DNA of 64,000 nt from Hymenobacter sediminis (GCF_003231285.1 NZ_QKNS01000001.1:62001-126000), one strand, 5' to 3'. Positions 44,083 to 53,900 are shown, numbered from the stretch's first letter. Translations and numbers: made by a program. The notes: generated by a model from the letters alone, not told the origin.

Positions 44083-45582
44083 CTATTTCTCTTTCGTAAT
44101 CAAGTCAGAAACTATACGGGCGGAAAGCAAACACAGCGGAATGCCACCACCAGGATGTACCGAGCCCCCGCAAAAATACAGGCCATCCAACTGCCCCGAG
44201 AAGTTGGGGTGGCGCAGGAAAGCCGCCAAGGCATTGTTGCTGGAGCTACCATACAAGGCGCCGCCGAAGGAAGAAGTTCGGGCTTCGATGCCCGGCGGGT
44301 CCCAAACGTGCTCCGCCCGGATCAGGCTGCCCACCTCTACGCCCAGCGCCTGACTGACGCGGCGCAGCACCGCCTGGCGGGTGCGCTGTACCAACTCCGG
44401 CCAGTTTTGCCCCTGGTCATGAGGTACGTTCACCATCACAAACCAGTTTTCGTGGTCGGGCGGGGCATCGGTGGGGGTGTGGCCCGAGGTGATGTTGACG
44501 TACACCGTAGGGTCGTCGGCAATGGTTTTCTCCTGAAAAATGGCCTCGAATTCGCGTCGGTAGTCCTGTGAAAAAAATATGTTGTGCACGCCCAGCTCAG
44601 GGAAGCGCCGCCCGATGCCCCAGTAAAAAATAAGGGCTGAGGATGAGCGGGGCTGACCCAGGGTGCGCTCCGGAGCCTGCTGACGAGGTAGTAGCCGCCG
44701 GTAGGTAGGCACCACATCCATATTGCTCACCACTAGGCCTACGTCGTACACCTCCTGCTCGGTCCTTACACCTGTCACGCGCCCGTCGGCCGTCAGGATT
44801 TCCAGCACGGGCTCTTGGTAGCGAAACTGCACACCCAGCTCCTCGGCCAGCTGCACCAGGCTTTGGGCAATAGCAAAGATGCCGCCCTCGGGGTAGTAAG
44901 CGCCCAAGCCGTGCTCCAGGTGCGGTATCAGGCTGAGGGTGGCGGGTGCTTGGTAAGGGTCGGAGCCGTTGTAAGTCGCAAACCTATCGAAGAGCTGCAC
45001 CAGGCGTGGGTCCTGAAATGCGGCGGCGTGGCGCTCGTGCATGGTGCTGGTGAGGCCCAACTGGGGTAAAGCAGCCAGAGCTTTCAGTACTTCGGGGCTG
45101 AGGTAAGTGCCGGCCTTGTGCAAAGACTTTTGCAGAAACGTGCCGGCCGTGCCTTCGTAGGCACGGCGGCTCCGCTGCAGAAACCGCAATACCTCGGCGG
45201 CCGGTACATTCAGCTTTTCCTCCACCTCCTGGGCAAACCGTGACTCGTCGGCCCAGGCGGTCAGGCGCGTACCATCGGCAAAGAAATACTGCGTAATAGG
45301 GTCGAGGCGCTGGTAGCGGAAGTAGTCCTGCGGCTCGCGGCCGGCCAGGCGAAACAGCTCATCTACCAGGTGAGGTAGGGTAAAAAGCGAAGGTCCTCCA
45401 TCGAAGCGATAACCGCCGGGCAGCTCCAACTGGTGCATTTTGCCTCCAAACGACTCCTGTGTCTCAAATACCGTAACGCGGTGCCCGTGGGCGGCCAGCC
45501 GGACCGCTGTGGCAATACCGCCGATGCCCGCTCCAATAATGGCTACGGTTTGTTTGGGAGCTACAGAGTTGGAACGTGACAC
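44083..45582 (-). CDS. crtD: Carotenoid 3,4-desaturase (CrtD-like)
   Basis: A 499-residue FAD-dependent desaturase of the CrtI/CrtD family. The dinucleotide site is VAIIGAGIGGIATAVRLAAHGHRVTVFE, followed by GGYRFDGGPSLFTLP. The C-terminus carries the family signature GLYFCGGSVHPGGGIPLCLLS. The neighbouring cruF makes a 1'-hydroxycarotenoid 3',4'-desaturase the best assignment, over a phytoene desaturase. No ATG precedes the FAD motif closely; the GTG at 45582 (MSRSNSVAPKQT) gives the usual length, whereas the longer open frame adds 47 Cys- and Phe-rich residues foreign to the family. Works at the membrane. First gene of a two-gene operon with cruF. Confidence 0.87.
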   Translation of the reverse strand: MSRSNSVAPKQTVAIIGAGIGGIATAVRLAAHGHRVTVFETQESFGGKMHQLELPGGYRFDGGPSLFTLPHLVDELFRLAGREPQDYFRYQRLDPITQYFFADGTRLTAWADESRFAQEVEEKLNVPAAEVLRFLQRSRRAYEGTAGTFLQKSLHKAGTYLSPEVLKALAALPQLGLTSTMHERHAAAFQDPRLVQLFDRFATYNGSDPYQAPATLSLIPHLEHGLGAYYPEGGIFAIAQSLVQLAEELGVQFRYQEPVLEILTADGRVTGVRTEQEVYDVGLVVSNMDVVPTYRRLLPRQQAPERTLGQPRSSSALIFYWGIGRRFPELGVHNIFFSQDYRREFEAIFQEKTIADDPTVYVNITSGHTPTDAPPDHENWFVMVNVPHDQGQNWPELVQRTRQAVLRRVSQALGVEVGSLIRAEHVWDPPGIEARTSSFGGALYGSSSNNALAAFLRHPNFSGQLDGLYFCGGSVHPGGGIPLCLLSARIVSDLITKEK

Positions 45583-45913
45583 AGATAAAAAGCAGCAGGG
45601 CGCGTGCGCAACGCAGAAAACAAATGGAGCGGGCCAGACACAGCAGGCGCAGGAGCAAAACGGCCCGCGTTTCAACACAAGGTACGGCAGGGAAATGTTT
45701 AGCGCCGTGCCCCTCGGCAGCACCCCAGGGTATAGACCAAAAATATTTCCGGCGCGAGTTTATTTTTTCATTGTTGCCTAGCCGTGCATGGCCGCCCGAA
45801 GCTTACTGTTACAAGCCCGGCGAGCGGTTTTTTGCGTGTGTGGTAAGCGTATAGCCAAGGATGTGTGCTACCTGTAAAACGAGTTTTGACGCATCTAAAC
45901 AAAGTTTTTGACC
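45583..45913. other. Intergenic region upstream of crtD
   Basis: About 330 bp with no supportable gene. It should contain the leftward crtD promoter; CAAAAATA near 45739 (TATTTTTG leftward) is a possible -7 element without a clear -33 partner. Confidence 0.35.
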
Positions 45914-45945
45914 TTGTTTTTCATGGCTAGGTACTAATATATTTG
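45914..45945 (+). promoter_or_regulatory. Strong Bacteroidota-type promoter upstream of the GH5 gene
   Basis: TTG at 45914-45916, 21 bp, TATATTTG at 45938-45945. Start expected near 45952, about 330 nt before the GH5 ATG. The same -7 octamer and the same spacing recur before susC (50610-50641). Confidence 0.6.
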
Positions 45946-45951
45946 ATGACC

Positions 45952-46240
45952 TACGCGGCCTGCTACCCCCTACTCCGGCCCTAACCCCTGGCCAGCAGCT
46001 GCCGGCCGCGAATAGTTTGGCCCCTGCTGCCCAAACGCCAGCCCGCCTGATAACGCCCTACCCACTGCGTGGTAGATTAACCCCCGCGCTTGCCGCCGGA
46101 GCAGCGCAGATGGGTAAAAGGTAGCCCCTGAAGGCCTGCCCACCTGCTAGTCCTGAGCTGAGCTCCTGCGGTGTGGCTTGATAAGCAAACGATTGAGTGA
46201 GAAAAACGGAAAAGGGACGGAGTTTCTCCGTCCTGTTTTT
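45952..46240 (+). ncRNA. Possible small RNA or attenuated leader of the GH5 gene
   Basis: The strong promoter at 45914-45945 is followed, about 260 nt later, by a hairpin with T5 (46215-46240) and only then by the GH5 ATG at 46281. No open frame of note lies between. Either a separate RNA of about 290 nt is made, or GH5 expression is limited by attenuation. I recognise no known riboswitch motif. Speculative. Confidence 0.3.
46215..46240 (+). terminator. Terminator-like hairpin in the GH5 leader
   Basis: GGACGGAG, loop TTT, CTCCGTCC, TG, then T5. It stands 40 bp before the GH5 start codon. Confidence 0.55.
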
Positions 46241-46280
46241 CTCATTTATCGGCTTCTGTTCCCTCCAATACTTTACGCAC

Positions 46281-48140
46281 ATGAATACCCGATTTACGCT
46301 GCCTTGGGGCCGCTGCCTGGGGCTACTGTCCCTGATGCTAAGCCTGGGTCTGAGCAGCCGACCAGTTGTTGCACAAGCCCTAACTGCGTTGCGAGCCGAT
46401 GGCCCCAAAATAGTGGATGCCCGTGGCCGCGAAGTGGTGCTACGCGGCTACAATGTAGGAGGTTGGCTACTACAGGAAAGCTACATTCTGCAAACGGATA
46501 CGCTTAACTCTCAGCGCCGTATTCAGCAGGGCCTACTCCGCACCATGCCGGAAGCGGAAATGGAGGACTTCTATCGGCAGTATCGCCGAAACTTCATTAC
46601 CAAAGCCGACATCGACTTTCTGGGCAAGCAGGGTTTCAACTCCGTGCGCCTACCCTTTCACTACGATTTATTCCTGACCACCGAGCAGCGCCGGGCCCGC
46701 ACAGCCGTAATCCGCGACCCGCAGAACCCGCAGAAGCTAAATGCTTATGTGGAGCAGTTAAGTCGCTGGTACGATGATAACCAGTTGTTTGTGAAGGATA
46801 AACAGCTGGATGGGTTCCGCTTTATTGACGAGGTAGTACAATGGTGCGCCACCAATAAGATGTACGTGATTCTGGACTTGCACGCTGCTCCCGGCGGTCA
46901 AGGCACCGACCGGAACATCAACGACAACTTCCTGCCCCTGGACCTGTGGAAACACCGGGATGCCAAGGGCCGCCTGATTTACCAGGATATAACCGTACGC
47001 CTCTGGGAAAAACTGGCCGCCCGCTATAAGCGCGATGCCCGCATTGGTATGTACGACCTCATCAATGAGCCCCACAACGTTAATGCAGCCAACGGATTAT
47101 CGTCCGATAATCAGGAGATAAGCGCGCTGTATGCCCGCCTGATTAACGCGGTGCGTGCCCAAGGCGACCAACACTTATTAGTATTAGAAGGCAACGGCTA
47201 CGGCAACGAGTACACTAACCTCACCCCCGATAAGCTGGCCATCAAGAATAAAAGTAACCTCGTGTACAACGCCCACCGCTACTGGTGCACCAACGTGGCG
47301 GAGGTTGCTGACCCTAACCCTAATCAAATCAACCTGATCCGGAATCTGGCCGCCTTCCGCGACCAGTGGCAGGTGCCGGTGTGGGTAGGCGAAACCGGTG
47401 AAAACTCCAACGAGTGGTTTGCCGCCGCCGTGCAGGCCCTGAATGCCCGCAACATTGGCTGGTGCCACTGGAACATAAAGCGCGTGGACTCGGGCGCCGG
47501 ACTGCTACGGGTGAAGCCCTACGGCAGCATTCTGACCCCCGAGGGCCGTGCCACTCTGCTGCGCAACGTACAATTCGCTAACTGCCAGGTGAACCGCGAC
47601 GTGCTGGCGGCCCTTACCCAGCCGGCTGTGCAAGCTCCCTTCGCGCAGCTTACCATTCCGGGCACCATTGCGGCCACCGACTACGACCTGGGCCGTAATG
47701 GCGTAGCCTATCACGATGATTATGCCGCCCGTACCGACTACCGCGAGCTAAAACCCACCAACCACGGCGGTGCCTACCGCAACGACGGGGTCGATATTAC
47801 AGCTTGCACCGATGCTCCCAACGGGTATGCTGTGAGCCAGTTAGCTACTGGTGAGTGGTTGGCCTACACCGTAACCGTGAAAACGCCAGGTACCTATACC
47901 GCGGCCCTGCGCCTACAGCCTGGTACTGCCCCCGGCCGGGTAACCCTGCGTCTCGGCGAGCTGCCATTAGGCACGGCTAACGTGGCGCCTGGCTCTGATT
48001 GGGCCACTATTACCCTAACTACTCCTACCCTTCCGGCCGGGCAGCATGTGCTGCGTGTACTGGTGGAGCAACCCGTAAATCAACTGGGTTGGCTGCGCTT
48101 TGATGCGGCTGCGGGGGGTAGTGGCGCCGGCGGACAGTAG
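46281..48140 (+). CDS. Exported GH5 glycoside hydrolase with C-terminal CBM6
   Basis: A 619-residue secreted enzyme with a signal peptide ending near VVAQA. The GH5 barrel (about residues 35-460) opens with VVLRGYNVGGWLLQESYI, close to the exo-beta-1,3-glucanase subgroup. Acid/base Glu263 lies in YDLINEPHN and nucleophile Glu371 in VWVGETGENS. The C-terminal domain (about 485-610: ATDYDLGRNGVAYHD, GVDITACTDAPNGYAVSQL, GEWLAYTVTV) is a carbohydrate-binding module of the CBM6 type, which typically binds beta-glucans or xylan. With the downstream SusC/SusD and GH16, it probably attacks a beta-1,3-linked glucan such as laminarin. The regulator gene begins 35 bp after the stop. Start at ATG 46281. 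Confidence 0.92.
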   Translation: MNTRFTLPWGRCLGLLSLMLSLGLSSRPVVAQALTALRADGPKIVDARGREVVLRGYNVGGWLLQESYILQTDTLNSQRRIQQGLLRTMPEAEMEDFYRQYRRNFITKADIDFLGKQGFNSVRLPFHYDLFLTTEQRRARTAVIRDPQNPQKLNAYVEQLSRWYDDNQLFVKDKQLDGFRFIDEVVQWCATNKMYVILDLHAAPGGQGTDRNINDNFLPLDLWKHRDAKGRLIYQDITVRLWEKLAARYKRDARIGMYDLINEPHNVNAANGLSSDNQEISALYARLINAVRAQGDQHLLVLEGNGYGNEYTNLTPDKLAIKNKSNLVYNAHRYWCTNVAEVADPNPNQINLIRNLAAFRDQWQVPVWVGETGENSNEWFAAAVQALNARNIGWCHWNIKRVDSGAGLLRVKPYGSILTPEGRATLLRNVQFANCQVNRDVLAALTQPAVQAPFAQLTIPGTIAATDYDLGRNGVAYHDDYAARTDYRELKPTNHGGAYRNDGVDITACTDAPNGYAVSQLATGEWLAYTVTVKTPGTYTAALRLQPGTAPGRVTLRLGELPLGTANVAPGSDWATITLTTPTLPAGQHVLRVLVEQPVNQLGWLRFDAAAGGSGAGGQ

Positions 48141-48175
48141 GCAAACACCGCCGCGTTTCGTACCTTAAGGGCACC

Positions 48176-50182
48176 ATGAAGCTCGTGAATTCCCACCTCC
48201 CACCGCGTCGGGCTATCTGGTTTTCTTTCCTGACGCTGAGCACCCCCCTGCTCCTGTGCCTCCTTTTGGTCAGTTCCCCGGCCTGGGCGCGCCCCGCTGA
48301 TACTCTGCGGGTGCATGCTGGCCTGGAGGAGCTGTTTGTTGATCCAGACCGCTACAGCGTGCTGGAAGACCCCTCCGGCCGGCTTACCCTAGCCGACGTG
48401 CAGGCTCCGGCGCACGCCGCCCGGTTCCAGCCGGGCAACACCCTGCCCACCACCATGGACCACCCCGGTTCGGCCTACTGGCTGCGCCTGGTGGTGCAGG
48501 CGCGAGGCTCCCTGAGTCAGCACTGGTACCTGGAGATGTTCGATTCCCACTTGAACAGTGTGGAGTTTTACCCGCCCGACGGTTCGGCGCCTACCCTCAC
48601 TGGCTCCGACCTGCCGCTGGCAACCCGGAAGTTTCCCTACAAGAACTTCCTATTCCGCCTCCCCCTACCCCCAAACCAGGCCCAAACCTACTACCTGCGC
48701 CTGACCTCCAACTCCAAGACGACCTTTCTGAGCCGCCTGCGCACGGAACAAACCGTGGCGGTACACTTCCAAACGGAGTATGGGCTGTTGGGCGGTTTCT
48801 ATGGAGTGCTGCTGATTATGGTAGTGTACAACCTGTGCCTCTACCTGTTCATCGGCGAGCAAACCTACCTGCGCTACGTGCTGTATGTACTCAGCTGCAG
48901 CCTGGTGTTTCTGTCAGAGGATGGGTTGGGGTTCCAGTACTTGTGGCCTGATTATCCGGCACTGAACCAGCTGATTGTAGCTGGCTCACCTATTCTGCTA
49001 CTGCTCACCTTTAGCTACTACGCCCGCCAGTTCCTGGATATCAGCCAGCATCAGCCTTCCATCGACCGTTGGATTCGGGCCGTGGTACCGCTGAGCATGG
49101 TAGGGCTACTGATTGATGCCGTTTGGCTGAACTCGGGGTGGGGCCTCTGGTTTTACCTGCTGCCCTACTGCATGATTTATTATGCGGCCTACCGGGTGTG
49201 GCGGCGTGGGCAGCGGACGGCACGCTTCTTCCTGCTAGCCCACGTTATGGTGGCCATCAGCGTGGGCTTCCTGATTTTGCGGAAGCTAGGCATCAACACG
49301 TTCACTACCACAGCCACGGTGTATAGCATGAACGTGGCCTTTGTGGTAGAGGTGGTAGTGCTGTCCTACGCCTTAGGCGAAAAAATCAAGGGCATTAAGG
49401 ATGCTACCATTCGGGCCCAGGGCAAGTTGGTAAAACAGCTGCGCAAAAAGCACCAGGTGCAGGAGCAACTGGTAGAGCAGCTGCAGCGCAACCAGGAACT
49501 CAAAGACCAACTTAACTCTGAGCTGGAAAGCTTGGTGGCCCAGCGCACCGATGAGCTACGCCAGCAAAGCGACACCATTGCGGCTCAAAACCGGGAACTG
49601 CTCCAAGCCAACGGCTTGCTAGCTCTGCAGTCAGCAGCTATTGAAAAGCTGAATATGGACCTGCAGCGCGACCTACAGGAAGCCAAAACAGCCCGGGTAC
49701 TGTCGAAAGAGGTAAATTTCGGCGAGTTCAGCCAGATCTATCCCGATAAGGACGCCTGCTTGGTGTATCTGGCCAGCCTCAAGTGGGCCGACGGTTACCA
49801 GTGCCGTAAGTGTGGCCACGAAAAGTACTGCGACGGTCGGGAACCGCACTCCCGCCGCTGTACTAAGTGCCGCTACGTGGAGTCAGCCACTGCTTATACT
49901 CTGCTGCAAAAGTGTAAATTTCAGATAATCAAAGCATTTTATGCGGTGTTTCTGATTTATACGCACAAAGGCAACTACTCTTCTCAGGAACTCTCGCGAG
50001 TGCTCGACCTGCGCCAGGGCACTTGTTGGAGCTTCAGCCAGAAAGTACTGGAAGCCATGCGCCGCCGCCGCCAAGCTCCCGACTTCGACGAGAACGAGGG
50101 CTGGACTCATATACTGCTAGACTCACTGGGTGTGGAAGTGGAAGAAGCTGATACGTCAGAGGAGGCTACAGTACGGGCTTAA
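48176..50182 (+). CDS. 7TMR-DISM membrane sensor fused to an IS1595-type zinc-ribbon/HTH DNA-binding domain
   Basis: A 668-residue protein in one uninterrupted frame. Residues 1-39 are a signal peptide; 40-200 an extracytoplasmic 7TMR-DISM ligand domain (GSAYWLRLVVQA, WYLEMFDSHLNSVEFY); 203-405 seven membrane helices starting YGLLGGFYGVLLIMVVYN; 405-510 a coiled coil. Histidine kinase or GGDEF domains usually follow. Here residues 515-580 match the zinc ribbon of IS1595-type transposases (YPDKDACLVYLASLKWADG, then CRKC at 543-546 and CTKC at 562-565), and 583-630 match the adjoining HTH (YSSQELSRVLDLRQGTCWSF). The DDE catalytic domain is absent. I infer a membrane-bound one-component transcription regulator for the surrounding glucan genes. 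It lies 35 bp after the GH5 gene. Confidence 0.85.
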   Translation: MKLVNSHLPPRRAIWFSFLTLSTPLLLCLLLVSSPAWARPADTLRVHAGLEELFVDPDRYSVLEDPSGRLTLADVQAPAHAARFQPGNTLPTTMDHPGSAYWLRLVVQARGSLSQHWYLEMFDSHLNSVEFYPPDGSAPTLTGSDLPLATRKFPYKNFLFRLPLPPNQAQTYYLRLTSNSKTTFLSRLRTEQTVAVHFQTEYGLLGGFYGVLLIMVVYNLCLYLFIGEQTYLRYVLYVLSCSLVFLSEDGLGFQYLWPDYPALNQLIVAGSPILLLLTFSYYARQFLDISQHQPSIDRWIRAVVPLSMVGLLIDAVWLNSGWGLWFYLLPYCMIYYAAYRVWRRGQRTARFFLLAHVMVAISVGFLILRKLGINTFTTTATVYSMNVAFVVEVVVLSYALGEKIKGIKDATIRAQGKLVKQLRKKHQVQEQLVEQLQRNQELKDQLNSELESLVAQRTDELRQQSDTIAAQNRELLQANGLLALQSAAIEKLNMDLQRDLQEAKTARVLSKEVNFGEFSQIYPDKDACLVYLASLKWADGYQCRKCGHEKYCDGREPHSRRCTKCRYVESATAYTLLQKCKFQIIKAFYAVFLIYTHKGNYSSQELSRVLDLRQGTCWSFSQKVLEAMRRRRQAPDFDENEGWTHILLDSLGVEVEEADTSEEATVRA

Positions 50183-50523
50183 GTAGGATAATGTACGAGC
50201 TAGGAAAAAGCCTCCTCTCCCGCTGAGGCATCAGCCTATCAGTGTCGGCGGCCAGCACCACGGCAGGTAGCTACGCCTTACTCAGAATAGGAGCCCGAAG
50301 CTTTGAAGCACCTGCATGTTTAAGGCTAGAAGCAAAAGGTAGGCTGGCCAAGGCTACTCTTCACAGACTGAAGTAGGAACCGCTGTTGGGTATGTAAGTG
50401 AATACTCACTGCAGTGGAATTGTGAAAAAAGTTGATTTAACAGGCTTTTTTTTAATTGTTTTTTACGTGTTAGCGACCAGACCAGGAAAGGGCAGTAGCA
50501 TAGTGTTAAGCCATAAATACCCC

Positions 50524-50591
50524 TGTAAGGCGTGTGTAGTAAGTGTATAGTATAAGGTGTGTAGTAAGTTAAAAATGCCTTTGTAAGGCGT
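50524..50591. repeat. Short direct repeats upstream of the susC promoter
   Basis: GTGTGTAGTAAGT occurs exactly at 50532-50544 and 50557-50569, 25 bp apart. Each copy is preceded by TGTAAGGC or TATAAGG, and TGTAAGGCGT returns at 50582-50591. The array ends 19 bp before the -33 element of the susC promoter, a normal place for activator sites. Confidence 0.6.
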
Positions 50592-50609
50592 TTGAGGGCA
50601 GTTTTCCTA

Positions 50610-50641
50610 TTGCTTTTCCGAAACACGGTCGGATATATTTG
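50610..50641 (+). promoter_or_regulatory. Bacteroidota-type promoter of the susC operon
   Basis: TTG at 50610-50612, 21 bp, TATATTTG at 50634-50641. The predicted start near 50648 leaves a leader of about 345 nt before susC. Same octamer and spacing as the promoter at 45914-45945. Confidence 0.6.
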
Positions 50642-50830
50642 GGCATTCTCCGCTCTTCTGTTTGCTTCCTTATCCTCATCAGGCATCTCCTTTCTGTAAT
50701 GTGCCGCCAACTTATCCTTGCTTACCTGGTCCTCAGCAATTGAACCTACCTTAGTAAGTCTTCGCTTACTGCCTTGCCCCACTAGCCTCTGGTCAAGGGA
50801 AGAGTCCCCCCCAGCCACTGGTAACCCCAA

Positions 50831-50852
50831 GGCCTTATATGGGCCTTATATG
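50831..50852. repeat. Tandem GGCCTTATATG repeat in the susC leader
   Basis: Two exact head-to-tail copies of an 11-mer. Read on the other strand each contains TATAAGG, the block also found at 50551 upstream of the promoter. Confidence 0.55.
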
Positions 50853-50992
50853 TTTCCACTAACCTAGCCGCTCGCATCTGTATCGGCTCCGGGTCTCCAC
50901 CCTTTCTTCCCCTCGTTATTCCACAGGTAGTCGCGTTGTTCCAGAGCCTGCTGCATGGTAAGCCCTCTACCTTTTCTTCCCACAATTCCCAC

Positions 50993-53900
50993 ATGTCAAT
51001 GAACCAACACCTCTACACTCAGGCGCTGCTGCGCCGGGCAATGTGGCTGGCAGCTTGCGGCCTCCCCGCCCTCCCTACGCTGGCAGCAGCCCCCTCCGCG
51101 GCCGATGGGCTACCCCGGCCCGCTGCTACCCCTAGCCCCCTGGCCGATGTGCCGGTGTCGGGCCGCGTTACCCAGACCAACGGTGAGCCACTGCCGGGGG
51201 TAACGATTATTGTGAAGGGTACTACCCTAGGTACCACTACCGATGCCGATGGCCGCTTCTCGCTGAACGCCCCCGAAAACTCAACCCTGGTGGTGAGCTA
51301 TGTGGGCTTTACCCGCAAAGAAGTGCCCATTACCGGTGCATCAAGCTCTTTGACCATTAGCCTCTCAGAAGATACCCGTGCCCTGAGCGAGGTAGTAGTA
51401 GTAGGCTATGGTACCCAGGAGCGTGGCAGCGTGACAGGGGCCGTTTCGTCGGTATCGGCGCGCGACATTGCAACCCAGCCGGTGGCTGATGCTACCCAGG
51501 CCTTGCAAGGTCGGGCCGCCGGTGTTACGGTTACTTCTAACGGCGGTGCTCCCGGTGGTGCAGCTGGTACCTCTATTCGTATCCGCGGTATAACGTCGGC
51601 CGGTAACAACAACCCGCTGTACGTAGTGGACGGCTTCCCGCTGCCCGAGGGTGGAGAAAGCCAACTGAACGCCATTAGCCCGAACGACATCGAAACCATT
51701 GACATCCTGAAGGATGCATCGGCTACGGCTATTTACGGGGTACGGGCAGCCAACGGGGTAGTCATTATCACGACTAAGCGCGGTAAGGCGGGTACCTCTA
51801 GCATTAACTTGGATGTGTACCGAGGCCTGCAGCAGGTATGGCGCAAGCTGGACTTGCTTAATGCTGAGGAGTACGCAGTTATCAACAACGAAAACCGCTT
51901 GGCCGGTGGAGCTCCCATTGTGGTAGACCGCCTACGTAACCCCCAAGCGCTAGGTGAAGGCACCGACTGGCAGGACGAAGTGTTCCGTCGGGCAGCTATC
52001 CAGAACTACTCGCTGTCTGCGACGGGGGGTAGCGAAAAAGCACGCTACGCCGTGTCGGGTACCTACTTCCAGCAGGATGGTACCATTGTGGGCTCTAAGT
52101 TTGAGCGCTTTACCTTACGGGCCAACGGCGACGTACAGGTGAACAAGATTTTGAAGCTGGGCAATAATATCTCGCTCACTCACCTTAACGACCGACAGAT
52201 CAACTCCGGCGGGGGCAACGATGGGGCTCGGAACAACGAATACGGTACCATCCAGCATACGCTGCGGGTGCCGGCTATTATTCCGGTGTATCGTCCCGAT
52301 GGTTACTACTATGAGCCCCGTGGCGCTCAGGATAACTTCATTGAGGAGAACCCGCTGGCCGCGGCCACTATCAGCCGACAGAAGTTTACCCGGAACCGCA
52401 TGCTCACTACCCTCTTCGCGGAGTTGGAGCCGGTGAAAGGGTTGCGCTTCCGTACCAACGTAGGAGCTGACCTCATATTCGACAATTACAACGGCTTCCG
52501 ACCTGGTGTGCCGGAATTGCAGGTAGGGGGACAGACCTATACCACACGCTACACCCAGGCTACGGCCGGTGCTACAGCTACGGCCTCATATGCGCCAAGC
52601 TACCTGATTGAGAACACGCTTACCTTTGATCGGCTGTTTGCTGACAAGCATCAGGTAACGGTACTGTTGGGGCAGTCGGCCCAGCAGTTCAACTATAGCA
52701 ACGTAGAAGCCTACCGTACAGGCTACTTGCGGAATGATCTGGAGGTAATCAACTCTGGCCCGATCAACACCCAGATTTCAAACGCGGGCACCATCAACCC
52801 ACCTTCTCGCCTAGCCAGCTACTTCGGACGTGTTAATTATGAGTTTGGGGGCAAGTACCTGTTCCAAGCCATTGCGCGCTACGATGGCTCTAGCAGCTTC
52901 CCTCCCGGCGACAAATTTGGCTTCTTCCCCGGTATATCGGCAGGCTGGCGTATCTCGGAAGAAGACTTCCTGAAAGGCAACCGTGTTATCAGCAACCTGA
53001 AGCTGCGTGCGGGCTATGGCAAAGTAGGTAACCCCAACAACGCGGGCCGTTTCGCCTACCTCTACGCCATCAACTCCGGTATCCGATATCCATTCGGGGC
53101 CGGTGGTGGAGCCCTGCAGACGGGTGCAGCGCCTACCCGTCAGGCTAACCCCGATCTGCGCTGGGAAACCAACAACCAAACCAACATTGGTATTGACCTG
53201 GGCTTCCTGGATAACCGCTTCGAGGCTACCATTGACCTGTATAATCGTAACTCGCCTAACCTGATTGCGCCGGTGCCGGTATCACTGGTGTCGGGTACCT
53301 ACGAAACGGTGAACCGCAACGCGGCTTCGGCTTACAACCGCGGCATCGACTTCTCATTTACCTCGCACAACGTGCGGGGTACAGGCAGCGGCCTCAACTG
53401 GACGACGACCCTGAATCTGTCGGCGTTCAAGACCAAGTTGGAGTCGTTGGGGGTAGGACAGCCTTACAACGGACTGAGCGCTCTGAGCGGCGTGATTGTA
53501 CGCTATGATGAGGGGCAGCCTTTTGGTTCCTTCTTCGGTTACGTAGCCGATGGCCTGTTCCAGACGCCGGAAGATGTACAAAACCACGCTACCCAAACGG
53601 GCGGAACAGCTCCTGGCGATATTCGCTTCAAGGACCTGAACAATGATGGTGTCATTAATGCCGAGGACCGGACCTTCATTGGTAATCCTAACCCCGACTT
53701 CACTTACGGCCTGAACAACACCCTGACCTGGAAGGGCTTCGACCTGAACGTGTTCCTGCAGGGCTCACAGGGTAACGACATCTATAACCAGAACCGCTAT
53801 ATTCTGGAGAGTCCCCTGTACGGTAACAGCAGCGGCAGTACTCGTGTGCTGGGTCGCTGGACTGGCCCCGGCACTAGCAACGACGTGCCCCGCGCCGTGG

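Larger units (their letters stand above)
50183..50992. other. Regulatory region between the sensor gene and susC
   Basis: About 810 bp without a convincing gene and richer in A and T. It holds direct repeats (50524-50591), a strong promoter (50610-50641), a small hairpin (AGTAAG/CTTACT, 50753-50770) and a tandem 11-bp repeat (50831-50852). A leftward frame at 50354-50830 is open but overlaps these elements and has atypical codon use; I do not call it a gene. Confidence 0.55.

Noticed and set aside
45583..46280. A riboswitch (cobalamin or TPP) upstream of the GH5 gene
   Set aside because: None of the conserved core boxes is present; only a promoter and a terminator-like hairpin can be supported.
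49700..50182. An insertion of an IS1595 element into the 7TM gene
   Set aside because: The frame is continuous, the zinc ribbon follows a coiled coil naturally, there is no DDE domain and I see no terminal inverted repeats or target duplication.
50354..50830. A 158-codon leftward frame with a plausible charged part
   Set aside because: It covers the susC promoter and the repeat array, has atypical codon use, no family match and no ribosome site. A gene remnant is possible but not supported.
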